From the NCBI GenBank assembly GCA_027577415.1, contig JANBQS010000228.1, positions 1 through 25,525 on the forward strand: a stretch of DNA of 25,525 bases, read 5' to 3'. Below, piece by piece: positions 1 to 7,754 of this stretch; the stretch's first letter is position 1; every line of letters begins with the position of its first letter. Source of the stretch: Coemansia sp. RSA 922 (lineage: Eukaryota; Kickxellomycota; Kickxellomycetes; Kickxellales; Kickxellaceae). Both the position numbers and the translations under genes were made by a program. Below the pieces are notes generated by a model, which worked only from the letters and a program-made list of their open reading frames with translations, did not search any database and was not told the origin of the DNA.

Positions 1-99
1 AACCCTGAGGAAGGTCGTGCCGCTGACAATAGCTTTTCGTCGCTATTGCTTGCGGCCATTGCGTCTAGTAATGGTGACTTGCCAATAATCTCTATTTAA
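1..99 (+). CDS. Possible C-terminal end of an upstream gene (partial)
   Basis: Frame 1 is open from the left edge and ends at TAA (97-99), giving 32 residues that finish in DLPIISI. The composition is ordinary (Ala/Ser/Leu with acidic residues), and the DNA turns strongly AT-rich right after the stop, as expected of a 3' UTR. A second plus-strand frame is also open across much of this stretch, so the choice of frame is weak. The gene would converge on the chitinase, with 52 bp between stop codons. No family is recognisable from so little sequence. Confidence 0.3.
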   Translation, partial: NPEEGRAADNSFSSLLLAAIASSNGDLPIISI

Positions 100-151
100 A
101 AACTAGAATTTATCCAAAAAATAATATAAAAATATAAAAAGGAATGAGATT

Positions 152-1366
152 TTACACACTAAACGCAGTCAATACGGCATTGACCAATTCATTATCGTAG
201 TCGTTAGTGATAGGCCAGATCATGACTCCTGCCAAACCCTTTTCAGCTGCAAATTCGGCCTTTGCGCCAATACTTGCTGTGTCGTCGTAAGATACAAAAT
301 CCTTGGTATCCTTATTGAAGAGCCACGGCGTGTTTGTCGCGTTGTCGTATTGCCTGATCCACGGCGCTGTAGCACTGTCCGGTGTATCAAGAACTCCTTC
401 ACTGCGTAAATTGGCGTATTTCCAAATACCCGAGAACAGCTTGGGTCCACCGCACGATATGTCAGACTCTTCCTTGTCGTCACCGTCACCACGCGGAATA
501 ATTTTACTAAGCGGCTGGTACATGTCCCGCGAATTGACCATATTGCTATTGGCAGTTACTGTGCGTCCATAGAAAGGCAGGCCAGCGTTAATTTTACTAG
601 CAGGAATACCAGCATCGATCCAAGACTGAATCGACGACTTGAATGAGAATTGCAGCGCCTTGCCCTTTGTATAATCAAGCGGGGCATTAGGACCAGTGGT
701 ATCTGACCAAACGCCGTTAAAGTCGTAGAGCATGGGATTAAAGTAGTCGACGTATTTGGCGAATTCCGATACATCACTCATCGGACCTTGTGGACCGTCA
801 AATGGCTGGAAGCGAGTAGCCACAGTAATCAACTTGGTACCAGCGCCAAACTCCGAGTCGATACGGTGTCGGAGATCTTTGAGGAATTGTAAGAAATTCG
901 GCGTATCCTCACGCGCATCAAACTTATGACAAGAATCGCCCTGACGACCAGGGTACTCGTAATCAACGTCCCAGCCGTCAAATCCATACTCTTGTATCCA
1001 CTGAGTCATTTGGTCAATCATATGGTTGCGCTTCTTGGGGTCTTTTAGAATAGGCGAAAAGTATTTGGAACCGGTCCAACCACCCAGAGATACGAGTACT
1101 TTTGCATGACTATCTGTTATCTTTGGAACCCACTCTTTCATCATACCGTCGAGATTATCCATAGTGATCTGGCCATTCTCGTCGGGTATTGCAAAGGCAA
1201 TAGTTATGTGCGTATACTTTGTCAGGTCAACGCCCTCGGCCTTATCAGTCTGCCAAGTCGGTAGATAACCAAAGACCACGTCGGAGGCAGCAAGTGTGGG
1301 AATGAGCTGAATAGTCAATCCCACGAGCAGCGCTGTAGCAAAGCTAATGACTGTAAATGAGCGCAT
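152..1366 (-). CDS. GH18 chitinase, secreted
   Basis: This 404-aa protein should hydrolyse beta-1,4-N-acetylglucosamine links in chitin, for wall remodelling or nutrition. The N-terminus from MRSFTVISFATALLVG is a clean signal peptide (about residues 1-27). The GH18 barrel follows: beta-3 motif SLGGWTGS (93-100), then the complete catalytic signature DGWDVDYE (130-137) with Glu137 as proton donor (codon 956-958), later YDFNG and the last-strand MIWPITND. No chitin-binding module or Ser/Thr-rich anchor follows, so it is probably a soluble single-domain enzyme. The frame stays open 45 codons further upstream to 1501, but that extension lacks signal-peptide character and would bury the hydrophobic core, so the ATG at 1364-1366 is preferred. 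A triple ATGTGG element lies about 125-160 bp upstream. Confidence 0.93.
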   Translation of the reverse strand: MRSFTVISFATALLVGLTIQLIPTLAASDVVFGYLPTWQTDKAEGVDLTKYTHITIAFAIPDENGQITMDNLDGMMKEWVPKITDSHAKVLVSLGGWTGSKYFSPILKDPKKRNHMIDQMTQWIQEYGFDGWDVDYEYPGRQGDSCHKFDAREDTPNFLQFLKDLRHRIDSEFGAGTKLITVATRFQPFDGPQGPMSDVSEFAKYVDYFNPMLYDFNGVWSDTTGPNAPLDYTKGKALQFSFKSSIQSWIDAGIPASKINAGLPFYGRTVTANSNMVNSRDMYQPLSKIIPRGDGDDKEESDISCGGPKLFSGIWKYANLRSEGVLDTPDSATAPWIRQYDNATNTPWLFNKDTKDFVSYDDTASIGAKAEFAAEKGLAGVMIWPITNDYDNELVNAVLTAFSV

Positions 1367-1489
1367 AATAATAATAAAAAAGGGTGTTTGACAGAAACGA
1401 AAAAGAACACGATTTTTTGTTTGTTCCAATGTAGAGCAAGCGAGTGTATATCTTACAAAATCAATATGAGCAAAACATAGTTGTTTAAT

Positions 1490-1525
1490 ATGTGGCCACA
1501 TGGCAAGGAATATATTTCCATGTGG
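1490..1525. promoter_or_regulatory. Inverted ATGTGG triplet upstream of the chitinase
   Basis: The hexamer ATGTGG occurs three times: 1490-1495, inverted as CCACAT at 1496-1501 (together a perfect 12-bp palindrome), and again at 1520-1525. In addition CCACATGG (1496-1503) and CCATGTGG (1518-1525) form a perfect 8-bp inverted repeat around an AT-rich core containing TATATT. The site is 124-160 bp upstream of the chitinase start, a plausible place for an activator or repressor site. The binding factor is unknown. Confidence 0.4.
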
Positions 1526-1582
1526 TTCTAGCTTTTAAAAAAAATAAAGCAATAAAGAAACAAAGCGTGTGCGCCATGCGCA

Positions 1583-1638
1583 GGTCTAGTCCATTTATTT
1601 GGTGATGATGATTGAGTCGTGGTCTAGTCCATTTATTT
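1583..1638. repeat. Perfect 18-bp direct repeat, two copies
   Basis: GGTCTAGTCCATTTATTT occurs at 1583-1600 and again at 1621-1638, a 38-bp period. Read on the minus strand each copy holds AATAAA, so the pair could act as tandem polyadenylation signals for the CRAL-TRIO gene, whose stop is about 200 bp upstream on that strand. The rest of the 1367-1839 gap (473 bp) holds the chitinase promoter and AT-rich sequence, with no further gene visible. Confidence 0.55.
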
Positions 1639-1839
1639 TTGCTAATAGCAGATTAATGGATCCATGTAAAGATACGGGCGATTGAGAGGTTGATATCTTT
1701 CGAAATGTTTACTGGGTTATCTATAGCTAGCTCTCAAAGTCACTAATTCTGACGATTTTGTCTTGGGAAAAAAAGTATTTAATAAAGTATCGAACAAATA
1801 TAAAATAAAAAATAAAAAAAATTTCTATAAAGCACATAT

Positions 1840-3249
1840 TTAGCTAGACTCCCAGTTTACAGCCAAGTTGTCGGCAATAACGCCGGTACGGTGGTACTGA
1901 GTACGTGCGCGGCGGTACTTGTCCATGGCCTTGCTAGCGGCAATAACAGAGTCAGCTGCCAGAGTACGCGCATGAGGCAAGAACTCGGCAGGCGAGACAG
2001 TGGTGTTGGCCCAAGCACGCGTCGCAGCCTCAAAGTCATCGCAGGCAGCATGGCGCTTGCCAGCAGCAGCATCATAAGCAGACGAGTCAAACATGGGGGC
2101 ATTCTCCTTTTCCTTGGGCATGGCGTAAGTGTAAGCAAAGCGATCAGAGCCGCCAAGCTCGATAGGAAGGTTCTCGGGGGCAATAAAGCGCTGCAAGTCC
2201 TTTTGGCTAGCAGCAAACTGGACCTTTGAGGCGACGACTGGGTCGAGCAAGGGGCGAATAAGCTTCCACAGGCTATTAAAGACCCACGAGGCATTGTAGA
2301 TCAGCACTAGGCCAAGACACTCGGGGTAATAGTGCTCGAGATAGTGGAGGAAGGTGCGGAAAAAATTCCAGTCCATGTTGGCCAGAGACATGTCCGTCGT
2401 GTCGACGAGCAGGCATACTTTCTCCACGGGCGGGTGCAACACACAGCGCGCAACCTCCATCAAGTAGATGGTATACTCGACGATTTGCTCGAGTGGCTGA
2501 GCCTTTGGGTCGTTGAGACGCACGGGTATGTGGAGTACTGGCTGGCCAATACGGTCGGTACGATGCAGGGCGCCCATTCCACTGCGCATCAGCGCCAAGT
2601 TAAGGCGCGACTCGCCAGTCCAGATAAGCCAGTCTATATCCTCAGTCAGGCGCCAGCGCAAGCATGCCAGAAGCATAGTCAATGCGTCTTCGGGCTTCCA
2701 CTTTCGCGCGCGCAAGAACCTCAGCAACAAGACATCTGGATGGTCGCAAAGCACAGTGTCCCAAAAGGCGTCGCGGACAGTAGGCGCCGCCCTTGTCATG
2801 ACAGCCGACGAGTAGCGCTCAGGCGGGCGGCTGTCTTTGGGCGCAACATCTCCGACTAGCTGGCGGTAGGACGTGGGTTCGGGCTTTGCAGCACCGCCAA
2901 AGCCAAACCAGCTGGTGCTGCTACTGGAGCGCTGCTTGTCTGACGTTGGCGTGGTGGCGGGCGATGCGCTAGACGGGCGCAGACGGCTACTGCGCTTGGC
3001 ATGATCCATGGGGTTGGCCGAGAGCGGCGGAGTTGGAGATACTCCGGGAGATAGCGCTGGGTCTATTTCATCACTGTCGATAGCAGCAGATTGCGAGTTG
3101 TCAGCAGCGGCGGCGGCGGAATTGGGAAAGACGGCAAGCAAACGTCTCCACAGGTCACGTAGGGCGGCATCTTGCAAGGCAGTCAAATTGCCCAGGGTGC
3201 CCTCGGTGATTGGCTTTCCCGATTCGTACTGCTCAAGCACCGCGTTCAT
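1840..3249 (-). CDS. Sec14-like CRAL-TRIO lipid-transfer protein (CSR1-like)
   Basis: This 469-aa protein should bind and exchange phosphatidylinositol or a related lipid between membranes. Residues 11-41 (GKPITEGTLGNLTALQDAAL and on) match the N-terminal segment that precedes CRAL-TRIO in fungal Csr1/Sfh2-type proteins. A Ser/Pro-rich low-complexity linker covers about 45-125. The CRAL-TRIO N domain carries LLLRFLRARKWKPEDAL (174-190), and the lipid-binding lobe runs about 215-370, including VCLLVDTTDMS and the gate-helix region YYPECLGLVLIYNASWVF (307-324). The C-terminal 90 residues are helical and Ala-rich. One uninterrupted frame; the start is the first in-frame ATG and sits just before the conserved N-terminal block. 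It is transcribed divergently from ATP-citrate lyase across a 744-bp promoter region. Assignment to the CSR1 group rather than another Sec14 group is from pattern memory. Confidence 0.88.
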   Translation of the reverse strand: MNAVLEQYESGKPITEGTLGNLTALQDAALRDLWRRLLAVFPNSAAAAADNSQSAAIDSDEIDPALSPGVSPTPPLSANPMDHAKRSSRLRPSSASPATTPTSDKQRSSSSTSWFGFGGAAKPEPTSYRQLVGDVAPKDSRPPERYSSAVMTRAAPTVRDAFWDTVLCDHPDVLLLRFLRARKWKPEDALTMLLACLRWRLTEDIDWLIWTGESRLNLALMRSGMGALHRTDRIGQPVLHIPVRLNDPKAQPLEQIVEYTIYLMEVARCVLHPPVEKVCLLVDTTDMSLANMDWNFFRTFLHYLEHYYPECLGLVLIYNASWVFNSLWKLIRPLLDPVVASKVQFAASQKDLQRFIAPENLPIELGGSDRFAYTYAMPKEKENAPMFDSSAYDAAAGKRHAACDDFEAATRAWANTTVSPAEFLPHARTLAADSVIAASKAMDKYRRARTQYHRTGVIADNLAVNWESS

Positions 3250-3347
3250 GATTAAAATAGAGAAAAGGTATTATCGAGTAATAAAAAAAAAAGAGAAAGT
3301 TTGTGTTTGTCAATGCCAATAAGAACCACTTAAGCAGTAGTACCCCT

Positions 3348-3371
3348 CACGTGTTCACGTGTTCACGTGTT
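3348..3371. promoter_or_regulatory. Triple tandem E-box CACGTGTT x3
   Basis: Three exact head-to-tail copies of the octamer CACGTGTT lie at 3348-3355, 3356-3363 and 3364-3371. Each contains the palindromic E-box CACGTG, the established target of fungal bHLH regulators (Cbf1, Pho4 and SREBP-type factors). The array is about 100 bp upstream of the lipid-transfer gene and about 620 bp upstream of ATP-citrate lyase, so it could serve either or both. The 8-bp pitch leaves two bases between hexamers, so three dimers could not all sit on the same helix face. Confidence 0.6.
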
Positions 3372-3400
3372 CAAGCGGTTCAGCATTAATGGGCCAGAGC

Positions 3401-3471
3401 ACTAAGGTACCTAATTACTAAGGTGCCAAATTAATAAGGTACCAAACTAATAATGGTACCGGTTCCAAACT
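3401..3471. repeat. Imperfect 16-bp tandem repeat, four copies
   Basis: Units are ACTAAGGTACCTAATT (3401-3416), ACTAAGGTGCCAAATT (3417-3432), AATAAGGTACCAAACT (3433-3448) and an expanded last unit AATAATGGTACCGGTTCCAAACT split as AATAATGGTACC (3449-3460) then GGTTCCAAACT (3461-3471). Each has a GGTACC or GGTGCC core. It lies 30 bp beyond the E-box array in the same divergent promoter. It could be an array of protein-binding sites or plain replication slippage. Confidence 0.6.
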
Positions 3472-3736
3472 CAGCTCCACCTGTTATGACGACAGTGGGA
3501 AAATCCAAGACTTAAATAAATAAAATACGTGGAGGTTTTGGTAGTGCGTTTATTACAGGGAATTTCCCTATTGGCCAAAAGCAGCAGTCACTGCCAAATT
3601 CCCGTTTTCGGCGGGTGGGAGGCAGATCTATTGTCAGGAATACTGCCCAAGCTCGCTAAGCCATACTTTTTTAAATGCTCACACGACGGGAAAAAAAACG
3701 AGGACAAAGGGTGGCGGCCTCCTTTTTTTTTTTTCT

Positions 3737-3742
3737 TATAAA
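3737..3742 (+). promoter_or_regulatory. TATA box of ATP-citrate lyase
   Basis: TATAAA follows a long T-rich tract (3722-3736). Initiation about 30 bp downstream, in the CT-rich stretch near 3770, would leave a leader exon of about 65 nt ending at the splice donor at 3835. The rest of the 3250-3993 divergent region contains the two repeat arrays, pyrimidine-rich tracts and the leader intron; I see no gene in it. Confidence 0.5.
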
Positions 3743-3834
3743 CGACTTATCTCTCACACGTTAGCACAGAAGAGCACACTTTTTCTTTTCTTCTTCAATT
3801 TTCTATTATAATATTTTCCTTTGCTTAGCTACAA

Positions 3835-3983
3835 GTAAGTATTTTCTTAGACTATATGCTGCAGATCTGACTCCCCCATCTCCCCCAGTCCGGGTGGTGT
3901 TATTGACGCATCTCTTTTTCTTTTCTTTTCCTTTTCTTTCTCACCCAACTAACATATAACAAAAAAATAATATCCACTCTTAG
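3835..3983 (+). other. Probable intron in the 5' leader of ATP-citrate lyase
   Basis: The consensus donor GTAAGT (3835-3840) is followed by a CT-rich tract, the consensus branch sequence CTAAC (3949-3953), and the first AG after the branch at 3982-3983 (CTCTTAG). The branch-to-acceptor distance is about 30 nt and the intron is 149 nt. The acceptor lies 10 bases before the ATG at 3994, so the coding sequence is not affected. Confidence 0.65.
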
Positions 3984-3993
3984 TTTTTAAAAC

Positions 3994-6900
3994 ATGTCTG
4001 CCAAGGCTATCCGCGAGTACGATGGCAAGCTCCTGCTTGCGCACTACCTTCAACAGTCGCCCACGATGGCGGCCACGCAGCCCACGGCAGCGTTTGCCCA
4101 GCCGCAGACGCGCCTCGCGCAGGTGAACCTGTCGGAGGTGAACACCACAGACTCGGACGACAAGATCTCGGCAGCAGTGGAGGCAGCGCTGTCGCGCGCC
4201 GAGCAGCTCAACCCGTGGCTGGCGTCGACCAAGCTGGTGGCCAAGCCCGACCAGCTTATCAAGCGGCGCGGCAAGAGCGGGCTGCTTCTGCTCAACGCCG
4301 ACTGGGCGCAGGTCAAGGAGTGGATCCGCGAGCGCGCAGTCAAGGAGGTGGCGGTGGGCGAGATCTCGGGCGTCCTAAAGACGTTCCTGGTGGAGCCGTT
4401 CGTGCCGCACCCGGCCGACGTCGAGTACTACGTGTGCATCCAGTCGCACCGCGACGGCGACGAGATTCTGTTCACGCACGAGGGCGGCGTTGAGGTCGGC
4501 GACGTCGACGCCAAGGCGCTGCGGCTGCAGGTGCCCATCGCGCAGCCGCTGGCCGACTCGGAGACCATCGCGGCGGCGCTGCTCGGCGACATTGGCAGCG
4601 CCACGCAGCGCGCGGCCCTGGCGACGTTCATCGAGCGGCTGTATGCCGTGTACGTCGACCTCAACTTCACGTACCTCGAGATCAACCCGCTGGTGGTGCT
4701 CGAGACCGGCGACGGGCTGCCGCAGGTGGTGTACCTGGACCTGGCGGCCAAGCTCGACCAGACGGCCGAGTTTGAGTCTGGCGACAAGTGGGCCAAGGCG
4801 CGCTCGGACGCCGTGGTGTATGGGGCGGCGGCGTCGGCCGATGCCGGGCCGGCGATGGACTTCCCCGCGCCGTTTGGCCGCGAGCTGTCGCGCGAGGAGG
4901 CGTACATCCAGGAGCTGGACGCGAAGACCGGCGCGTCGCTCAAGCTGACGATCCTCAACAAGGACGGGCGCATCTGGACGATGGTGGCGGGCGGCGGCGC
5001 GTCGGTGGTGTACTCGGACGCGATCGCCGCGCTCGGCTTCGCTGGCGAGCTGGCCAACTACGGCGAGTACTCGGGCGCGCCAAGCGAGGCGCAGACGTAC
5101 GAGTACGCCAAGACCATCCTGGATCTGATGACGCGCACGCAGCGCGTCGAGGGCAAGGTGCTGATCATCGGCGGCGGCATCGCCAACTTCACCAACGTCG
5201 CCACGACGTTCAAGGGCATCATCCGCGCGCTGAAGGAGTACCGCCAGGCGCTGATTGCCACCAACGTGCGCGTGTTTGTGCGCCGCGCCGGGCCCAACTG
5301 GCAGGAGGGCCTGCGCGCCATGCGCGAGCTGGGCGAGACCCTGGGCGTGGAGATCCGCGTCTACGGCCCCGAGACGCACGTGACCGCCATTGTGCCGCTG
5401 GCCCTGGGCCAGGCGACGCCGGCTGCGGTTGGCGCGGGCTTCCGCGACTCGCTGGCCAAGCAGATCCCCGACTCGACGGCGGCCAGCTCGCCCGGGACGC
5501 CAATGCCTATGGACGCTTCTGATCCGCTGATCAGCTCAGCATCTGACAAGCCAGTAGTGGCCGCTCCTGCTCCTGCTCCTCCTTCCTCTGACAAGCCCTC
5601 GTGGTACGCCCCCTTCACCGCCAACACCCGCGCCATCGTCTACGGCATGCAGCCCCGCGCCGTGCAGGGCATGCTCGACTTTGACTTCATCTGCAAGCGC
5701 GCCGTCCCCTCGGTGGCGTGCATGGTGTACCCGTTCGGCGGCAACCACGTGCAAAAGTTCTACTGGGGCACGCACGAGACGCTGCTGCCGGTGTTTGCGT
5801 CGCTGGCCGAGGCCGCCGGCCAGTTCCCCGACGCCGACGTCGTCGTCAACTTTGCGTCGTGCCGCTCGGTGTTCGCGTCGACGGCCGAGATGCTCGCCCT
5901 GCCGCAGATCCGCACGGTCGCCATCATCGCTGAGGGCGTGCCCGAGCGCCATGCGCGCAAGCTCATCGGCCTGGCCCAGGGCGTCGGCGTGACGCTGATC
6001 GGCCCGGCGACGGTCGGCGGCATCAAGCCCGGCTGCTTCAAGATCGGCAACACCGGCGGCATGATGGACAACATCGCGTCGTCCAAGCTGTACCGCGCCG
6101 GGTCGGTCGCGTACGTGTCCAAGAGCGGCGGCATGTCGAACGAGCTCAACAACATCGTCGCGCGCACCACCGACGGCGTCTACGAGGGCGTGGCCATCGG
6201 CGGCGACCGCTACCCGGGCACCACCTTCCTCGACCACATGCTGCGCTACGAGGCCGACCCCGGCTGCAAGCTGCTGCTGCTGCTCGGCGAGGTCGGCGGC
6301 GCCGAGGAGTACAAGGTCGCCGAGGCGGTCCGCTCCGGCCGCATCACCAAGCCCGTCGTCGCCTGGTGCATCGGCACCTGCGCCGGGCTGTTCGCCACCG
6401 AGGTGCAGTTCGGCCACGCCGGCGCCCTGGCCAACTCCGACTGCGAGACCGCCGACGCCAAGAACGCCGCCATGCGCGCCGCCGGCATCCACGTGCCCGA
6501 GACCTTCGAGGCGCTGCCGGCGCTGCTGAACCGCGTCTACGCCGACCTGGTCCAGACCGGCGTCATCGTGCCGCGCGCCGAGCCGGAGCCGCCCAAGATC
6601 CCCATCGACTACGCGTGGGCGCAGGAGCTGGGCCTGGTGCGCAAGCCCGCGGCCTTTGTGTCGACCATCTGCGACGACCGCGGCCAGGAGCTGCTGTACG
6701 CCGGCATGCGCATCTCGGACGTCTTCAAGGAGGACATTGGCATTGGCGGCGTGCTGTCGCTGCTGTGGTTCAAGCGCCGCCTGCCCGCCTACGCCTGCAA
6801 GTTCATCGAGATGGTGCTCATGCTCACTGCCGACCACGGCCCCGCCGTCTCGGGCGCCCACAACACCATTGTCACCGCGCGTGCGGGCAAGGACCTGGTC

Positions 6901-7482
6901 TCGGCCCTGTGCTCGGGCCTGCTGACAATCGGCGACCGCTTCGGAGGCGCCCTGGACGGCGCCGCTGACTTGTTCTCGTCGGCCTACGACAAGGGCCTGA
7001 CGCCGCGCCAGTTCGTCGACTCGATGCGCAAGCAGAACAAGCTGATCCTGGGCATTGGCCACAAGATCAAGTCCCGCACCAACCCCGACCTGCGCGTGTC
7101 CATTATCACCGAGTACGCCAAGCGCCACTTCCCCACCACGCCCATCCTCGACTATGCCCGTGCCGTCGAGGCTGTTACTACTGCCAAGAAGGACAACCTT
7201 ATCTTGAACGTCGACGGCGCTATTGGTGTCTTGTTTGTCGACTTGCTGCGTCACTCGGGCGCCTTCTCGCGCGAGGAGGCTGACGAGTATGCTCGTATCG
7301 GCACTCTCAACGGACTGTTTGTCTTGGGTCGTTCTATTGGTTTCATTGGCCATTATCTTGACCAGAAGAGACTCAAGCAGGGCCTGTACCGCCACCCATG
7401 GGATGATATCTCCTACCTCAACCCCGCGACTGCTCAGGGCGATCGTGTGCAGGTTGGAGCTGCCAAGATAGCATCTGCCTAA
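3994..7482 (+). CDS. ACLY: ATP-citrate lyase, fused single-chain form
   Basis: This 1162-aa cytosolic enzyme converts citrate, CoA and ATP to acetyl-CoA and oxaloacetate, supplying acetyl units for lipids, sterols and acetylation. Residues 1-8 (MSAKAIRE) and [11 protein letters not shown] match the animal-type N-terminus. The order is an ATP-grasp region (about 1-250), a citrate-binding region (about 260-470), a Pro/Ser/Ala linker (about 486-540, with SPGTPMP and APAPAPP), CoA-binding/ligase domains (about 545-870) and a citrate-synthase-like C-terminus (about 900-1162). The phosphohistidine is His808 in QFGHAGA (codon 6415-6417), matching human His760. It is somewhat longer than human ACLY (about 1100 aa) because of N-terminal and linker insertions. 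Third codon positions are overwhelmingly G/C except in the linker and the last 110 or so codons. The fused form argues against an ascomycete host. Confidence 0.97.
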   Translation: MSAKAIREYDGKLLLAHYLQQSPTMAATQPTAAFAQPQTRLAQVNLSEVNTTDSDDKISAAVEAALSRAEQLNPWLASTKLVAKPDQLIKRRGKSGLLLLNADWAQVKEWIRERAVKEVAVGEISGVLKTFLVEPFVPHPADVEYYVCIQSHRDGDEILFTHEGGVEVGDVDAKALRLQVPIAQPLADSETIAAALLGDIGSATQRAALATFIERLYAVYVDLNFTYLEINPLVVLETGDGLPQVVYLDLAAKLDQTAEFESGDKWAKARSDAVVYGAAASADAGPAMDFPAPFGRELSREEAYIQELDAKTGASLKLTILNKDGRIWTMVAGGGASVVYSDAIAALGFAGELANYGEYSGAPSEAQTYEYAKTILDLMTRTQRVEGKVLIIGGGIANFTNVATTFKGIIRALKEYRQALIATNVRVFVRRAGPNWQEGLRAMRELGETLGVEIRVYGPETHVTAIVPLALGQATPAAVGAGFRDSLAKQIPDSTAASSPGTPMPMDASDPLISSASDKPVVAAPAPAPPSSDKPSWYAPFTANTRAIVYGMQPRAVQGMLDFDFICKRAVPSVACMVYPFGGNHVQKFYWGTHETLLPVFASLAEAAGQFPDADVVVNFASCRSVFASTAEMLALPQIRTVAIIAEGVPERHARKLIGLAQGVGVTLIGPATVGGIKPGCFKIGNTGGMMDNIASSKLYRAGSVAYVSKSGGMSNELNNIVARTTDGVYEGVAIGGDRYPGTTFLDHMLRYEADPGCKLLLLLGEVGGAEEYKVAEAVRSGRITKPVVAWCIGTCAGLFATEVQFGHAGALANSDCETADAKNAAMRAAGIHVPETFEALPALLNRVYADLVQTGVIVPRAEPEPPKIPIDYAWAQELGLVRKPAAFVSTICDDRGQELLYAGMRISDVFKEDIGIGGVLSLLWFKRRLPAYACKFIEMVLMLTADHGPAVSGAHNTIVTARAGKDLVSALCSGLLTIGDRFGGALDGAADLFSSAYDKGLTPRQFVDSMRKQNKLILGIGHKIKSRTNPDLRVSIITEYAKRHFPTTPILDYARAVEAVTTAKKDNLILNVDGAIGVLFVDLLRHSGAFSREEADEYARIGTLNGLFVLGRSIGFIGHYLDQKRLKQGLYRHPWDDISYLNPATAQGDRVQVGAAKIASA

Positions 7483-7486
7483 GAAA

Positions 7487-7504
7487 AATAATAATAATAA
7501 TAAA
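7487..7504 (+). terminator. (AAT)n tract with poly(A) signal after ATP-citrate lyase
   Basis: A short AAT microsatellite begins within 5 bases of the stop codon and ends in AATAAA (7499-7504), the consensus polyadenylation signal, followed by a T-rich stretch. Its position fits 3' end formation for ATP-citrate lyase. Confidence 0.55.
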
Positions 7505-7754
7505 TTTTTTTGGTTTATTAGTTCCTTTATATTCGGAAAGTAGATCAACACCTGTTTCTGACTTTGTTGTCCCTCATTTACTATAATTGGACGCGATAAA
7601 CCAGAAAGAGTGACGACAGAACCTCATTTCCCTTACAAAGAACTCGAACCACGTAGATAAGAGGGAAAAAGAGTGTAGGTTTTCTCTCGCCTTTCTCTTG
7701 CTGACGTCTTTTTTTTCTTACTATTCTTAATCCATACTAGTATATTATCAACAA

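Noticed and set aside
1367..1501. Upstream extension of the chitinase frame by 45 codons
   Set aside because: It would place the signal peptide internally; the downstream ATG gives a textbook secretory N-terminus.
4375..5379. 334-codon open frame antisense to ATP-citrate lyase, and several shorter plus-strand frames inside the gene
   Set aside because: Same cause: scarcity of stop codons in very GC-rich DNA. The translations are Arg/Ala/His-rich with no domain.
3994..7482. Horizontal transfer of ATP-citrate lyase suggested by its very high GC
   Set aside because: The fused form and sequence are those expected of non-ascomycete fungi, it has a normal fungal promoter and leader intron, and strong codon bias is usual for highly expressed genes.
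5536..7551. 671-codon open frame antisense to ATP-citrate lyase
   Set aside because: It is Asp/Gly/Val/Ala/His-rich low-complexity sequence, as expected opposite a gene with almost only G/C third positions. The plus strand encodes a clearly conserved enzyme.
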